Shown in pieces: positions 61,809 through 64,000 of a DNA stretch of 64,000 nucleotides (position 1 is the first letter of the stretch; each line of letters opens with the position of its first letter). Location: NCBI RefSeq assembly GCF_013184775.1, contig NZ_JAATVV010000002.1:214301-278300 (forward strand). The letters run 5' to 3'. The notes beneath the pieces were generated by a model. It saw only the letters and a list, made by a program, of their open reading frames with translations, made no database searches and was not told where the DNA came from. Source of the DNA: Martelella sp. HB161492. Its GTDB lineage: Bacteria > Pseudomonadota > Alphaproteobacteria > Rhizobiales > Rhizobiaceae. The position numbers and the translations under genes are program-made.

Positions 61809-61954
61809 CGCATATATTCCGACCAATTTAGTCTGCTCCGCTCGACATCTGTGATACATTCACATTTGCTAACATTCCCATATCACAAGTCCGGCGACTT
61901 TCAAGCGAATAGTCAGCCAGGCAGCGCCAACTCGCTTCACGGTGCATAATCGCT

Positions 61955-62128
61955 TCATAGCCACCGGATAAATTCAATAATCGCGAAGATGAAAAACGCC
62001 GGGCTGCCGAGAAAGATCAGCAGCAGCGTCCAGTTCCGATCAAGAAACCCACGCCCCCCTGCCTGACGCCCTGTACGATTTCGCGTTTCGATCCTGATTA
62101 TCGCGCCGAACGAGATAAAATCCCACAT
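61955..62128 (-). CDS. small membrane protein of the LDRNW pair, member B
   Basis: 57-residue protein. ATG 62128 has AAGGA 6 bases upstream. The N-terminal half is basic (RIETRNRTGRQAGGRG), then FLDRNWTLLLIFLGSPAFFI and FAIIEFIRWL form one transmembrane helix. It shares LDRNW and helix position with member A 146 bases downstream on the same strand, which supports both as real. Too short for ordinary gene calling and of unknown function. Confidence 0.58.
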   Translation of the reverse strand: MWDFISFGAIIRIETRNRTGRQAGGRGFLDRNWTLLLIFLGSPAFFIFAIIEFIRWL

Positions 62129-62244
62129 GACCATTCCTTACTGTCAACTATATTGACGCAAAGAATTAAACATGTTCCATGAACGCCATGTGAACAGCCT
62201 TTGCACCCCGGAAGGCTGCGCCTGGAACATCTGCTTATGGTCGG

Positions 62245-62269
62245 GCCAGATGGGCACTGCCCATCTGGC
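62245..62269 (-). terminator. hairpin downstream of hom
   Basis: An 11-base-pair perfect stem GCCAGATGGGC / GCCCATCTGGC with an ACT loop lies 60 bases past the hom stop. It is not followed by a T run on either strand, so termination is likely but unproven. Confidence 0.5.
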
Positions 62270-62328
62270 ATGAGGGCCTGCGCCGGCCCCTTATCTGCCC
62301 GCTGGTGATGCAGGGCCTGGCTTTGCCG

Positions 62329-63642
62329 TCAGGGCTTCTCAATCCGGATGACCTGCGGCTGAGCCACCGTATAACCCTCACCCTCGATCGCGCTGACGGC
62401 CTGACGCACCGACTGTTCGGTCGTGGCATGGGTCACAAGGATGATTGTCTTGGTCGGCTGATCGAGATTGCCATTGGTCGAGTGCTGGACAATCGATTCG
62501 AGCGAGATCTGGTTCTCGGCCATCTGCCGCGCAATGGCGGCAATTACGCCGATGCGATCAACCACGCGGAGGCGGATGAAATAGCCGCCCTCATGGCTGC
62601 GCATCCGTGCACGCCGATAGGGTTCCAGCGACCGTGCCGGACGCCCAAGGGCAGGAACACGCTGTTCGCCGGGCCGGCTTTTGGCGATATCAGCGATATC
62701 GCCAAGCACGGCAGACGCCGTGGCATTACCGCCAGCGCCGGGGCCGACCATCAGCAGATCACCGAGAACATCTGATTCGAGTGCCACGGCATTGGTAACG
62801 CCATCCACCTGGGCAATGACCGTGTCATGCGGCACCATGGTCGGATGCACACGCTGCTCGATACCGCCTTCGGTGCGCTGGGCGACACCCAGAAGCTTGA
62901 TGCGGTAACCAAGCTCGGACGCCGCCTGAATATCCTCGAGCGTGATATTGGAGATCCCCTCGAGATAGATATCATCGGCAGAGATCTGGCAGCCAAAGGC
63001 AAGTGACGTCAGGATCGCCAGCTTATGCGCGGTGTCATTGCCCTCGATATCGAAGGTCGGATCAGCCTCGGCATAACCGAGACGCTGCGCTTCCTTCAGG
63101 CAGGCATCGAAAGACAGGCCCTCGCGTTCCATCCGCGTCAGGATGTAATTGCAAGTGCCGTTCATGATGCCGTAAACGCGTGAAATATTGTTGCCGGTCA
63201 GCGATTCGCGAATGGCTTTGATCACCGGAATACCACCGGCAACGGCGGCTTCGAAGTTCAGAAGCACGCCCTTGTCTTCCGCCAGCGTTGCCAATTCGAC
63301 CCCGCAATCGGCAAGCAGCGCCTTGTTGGCAGTCACCACATGCAGACCGCGTTCCAGCGCCGCCTCGACCGCTTCGCGGGCAATGCCGGACGCGCCGCCA
63401 ACCAGTTCCACCAGCACGTCGATATCGGCAACACGTGCCATTTCAGCGGCACTGTCAAACCAGGTCATGCCGGAAAGATCGACACCGCGATCCTTTGTTC
63501 GGTCGCGAGCCGAGACAGCCACGACCTTGATCGGGCGTCCGCAGGCAACGGCAAGGCTGTTCTGCCGTTCATGGATAATACGCACAAGCGAGGCGCCGAC
63601 GGTCCCCAGACCGGCGACGCCGATTTTCAAGGCATCTGCCAT
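62329..63642 (-). CDS. hom: homoserine dehydrogenase
   Basis: Cytosolic NAD(P)-dependent enzyme, 437 residues, reducing aspartate semialdehyde to homoserine, the branch to threonine and methionine. The Rossmann motif is VAGLGTVGASLVRI, the cofactor region VELVGGASGIAREAV, and the catalytic part NGTCNYILTRM with the ADPTFDIEGND segment. A C-terminal ACT domain (about 355-430) starts GGYFIRLRVVDRIGVIAAIA and would give feedback control by threonine. It is 56 bases after the aminotransferase stop, so probably co-transcribed. It supplies the homocysteine route used by mesD. Confidence 0.93.
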   Translation of the reverse strand: MADALKIGVAGLGTVGASLVRIIHERQNSLAVACGRPIKVVAVSARDRTKDRGVDLSGMTWFDSAAEMARVADIDVLVELVGGASGIAREAVEAALERGLHVVTANKALLADCGVELATLAEDKGVLLNFEAAVAGGIPVIKAIRESLTGNNISRVYGIMNGTCNYILTRMEREGLSFDACLKEAQRLGYAEADPTFDIEGNDTAHKLAILTSLAFGCQISADDIYLEGISNITLEDIQAASELGYRIKLLGVAQRTEGGIEQRVHPTMVPHDTVIAQVDGVTNAVALESDVLGDLLMVGPGAGGNATASAVLGDIADIAKSRPGEQRVPALGRPARSLEPYRRARMRSHEGGYFIRLRVVDRIGVIAAIARQMAENQISLESIVQHSTNGNLDQPTKTIILVTHATTEQSVRQAVSAIEGEGYTVAQPQVIRIEKP

Positions 63643-63698
63643 CAGTCAATCCTACTGGCCGAAATTTCATGGCGGCCGCTTATGCGACCGCCACTCTT

Positions 63699-64000
63699 TT
63701 AGCGATGTGCGCCGAGAGACACAATATTATGTGTGTCGCTATCGTTAGAAGCCAGGAAACGTTTCAGGTTGCGGGCCGCCTGACGGATGCGATGCTCGTT
63801 CTCCACAAGGGCGATGCGGACATAATCATCGCCCTGCTCGCCAAAGCCAACACCCGGCGCGACCGCAATATCGGCCTTTTCCACCAGAAGCTTAGAGAAT
63901 TCGAGCGATCCGAGATGGGCAAAGGCCTCCGGGATCTTCGCCCAGGCAAACATCGTTGCCTCCGGTGCGGTGACATCCCAGCCAGCCTTGGAAAAACTGT
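63699..64000 (-). CDS. class I/II aminotransferase, C-terminal part (cut by window)
   Basis: The last about 100 codons of a PLP-dependent aminotransferase run off the right edge. KAGWDVTAPEATMFAWAKIP, LVEKADIAVAPGVGFGEQGD and YVRIALVENEHRIRQAARNL match the group of alanine/LL-diaminopimelate-type aminotransferases encoded before hom in many Rhizobiaceae. The PLP lysine is outside the window, so the exact subgroup is open. Confidence 0.85.
   Translation of the reverse strand, partial: SFSKAGWDVTAPEATMFAWAKIPEAFAHLGSLEFSKLLVEKADIAVAPGVGFGEQGDDYVRIALVENEHRIRQAARNLKRFLASNDSDTHNIVSLGAHR

Overview
The window reads as chromosome of an alphaproteobacterium, most likely Rhizobiaceae (order Hyphomicrobiales). 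The signs are the galactarolactone isomerase/cycloisomerase pair (gli-gci) of the Agrobacterium type, PxpB/PxpC, TRAP and peptide-type ABC systems, an NDUFS4-like complex I accessory protein, a two-domain cold-shock protein, the hom / recJ neighbourhood, and dispersed palindromic intergenic elements resembling the rhizobial RIME family. The DNA is GC-rich and gene-dense. Genus and species cannot be fixed from sequence alone.

Layout. 1-5.4 kb: peptide/nickel-type ABC transporter (two permeases and one ATPase with two nucleotide-binding domains), followed by allophanate hydrolase. 5.4-7.4 kb: autotransporter barrel remnant, coiled-coil methyltransferase, RIME-like repeat. 7.4-14.8 kb: a divergent sugar locus, with a LacI regulator facing an ABC transporter (permease, ATPase, Tat-type binding protein, permease) and a GH3-PA14 beta-glucosidase; the control region holds two identical 16-bp palindromes set 21 bp apart. 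15-17 kb: SDR and AraC pair. 17.2-20.5 kb: metR, mesX and mesD, a folate-independent methionine synthase system. 20.5-22.4 kb: decayed lambda-type tail genes (K and I) with small genes between and beside them, then tRNA-Arg. 22.5-29.4 kb: NDUFS4-like protein, pxpC/pxpB, and a 1494-residue GAF-(PAS)7-GGDEF-EAL protein. 29.9-37.3 kb: TRAP transporter, CHEV-type GH4 alpha-galacturonidase, a lipoprotein, then gli and gci on the other strand. Together these suggest uptake of galacturonides, release of galacturonate and oxidative breakdown. 38.2-43.8 kb: NIPSNAP protein and a four-gene operon (amidohydrolase, MFS, 3-hydroxyacyl-CoA dehydrogenase-like enzyme, bicupin). 44.6-47.3 kb: a MarR-controlled isochorismatase-like / MFS cluster with a shared operator motif. 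47.3-52 kb: a metal-chelate ABC operon headed by a CbiX/ferredoxin-like protein with a Zur-like box, flanked on both sides by fragments of the same two IS families (IS21 and IS3). 52-56.6 kb: secreted beta-helix protein and membrane-anchored M23 peptidase. 57-64 kb: housekeeping block with tRNA-Pro, DUF192, cold-shock protein, glyoxalase I, three tRNA-Glu genes, recJ, two tiny paralogous membrane proteins, hom and the end of an aminotransferase gene.

The most informative points are the mesX-mesD pair, the galacturonide module, the twin palindromic operator, the IS-flanked metal operon with its candidate Zur box, and several short genes and pseudogenes that ordinary gene calling would miss. 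The functions of whole operons are inferred from family membership and adjacency; nothing here has been tested by database search.
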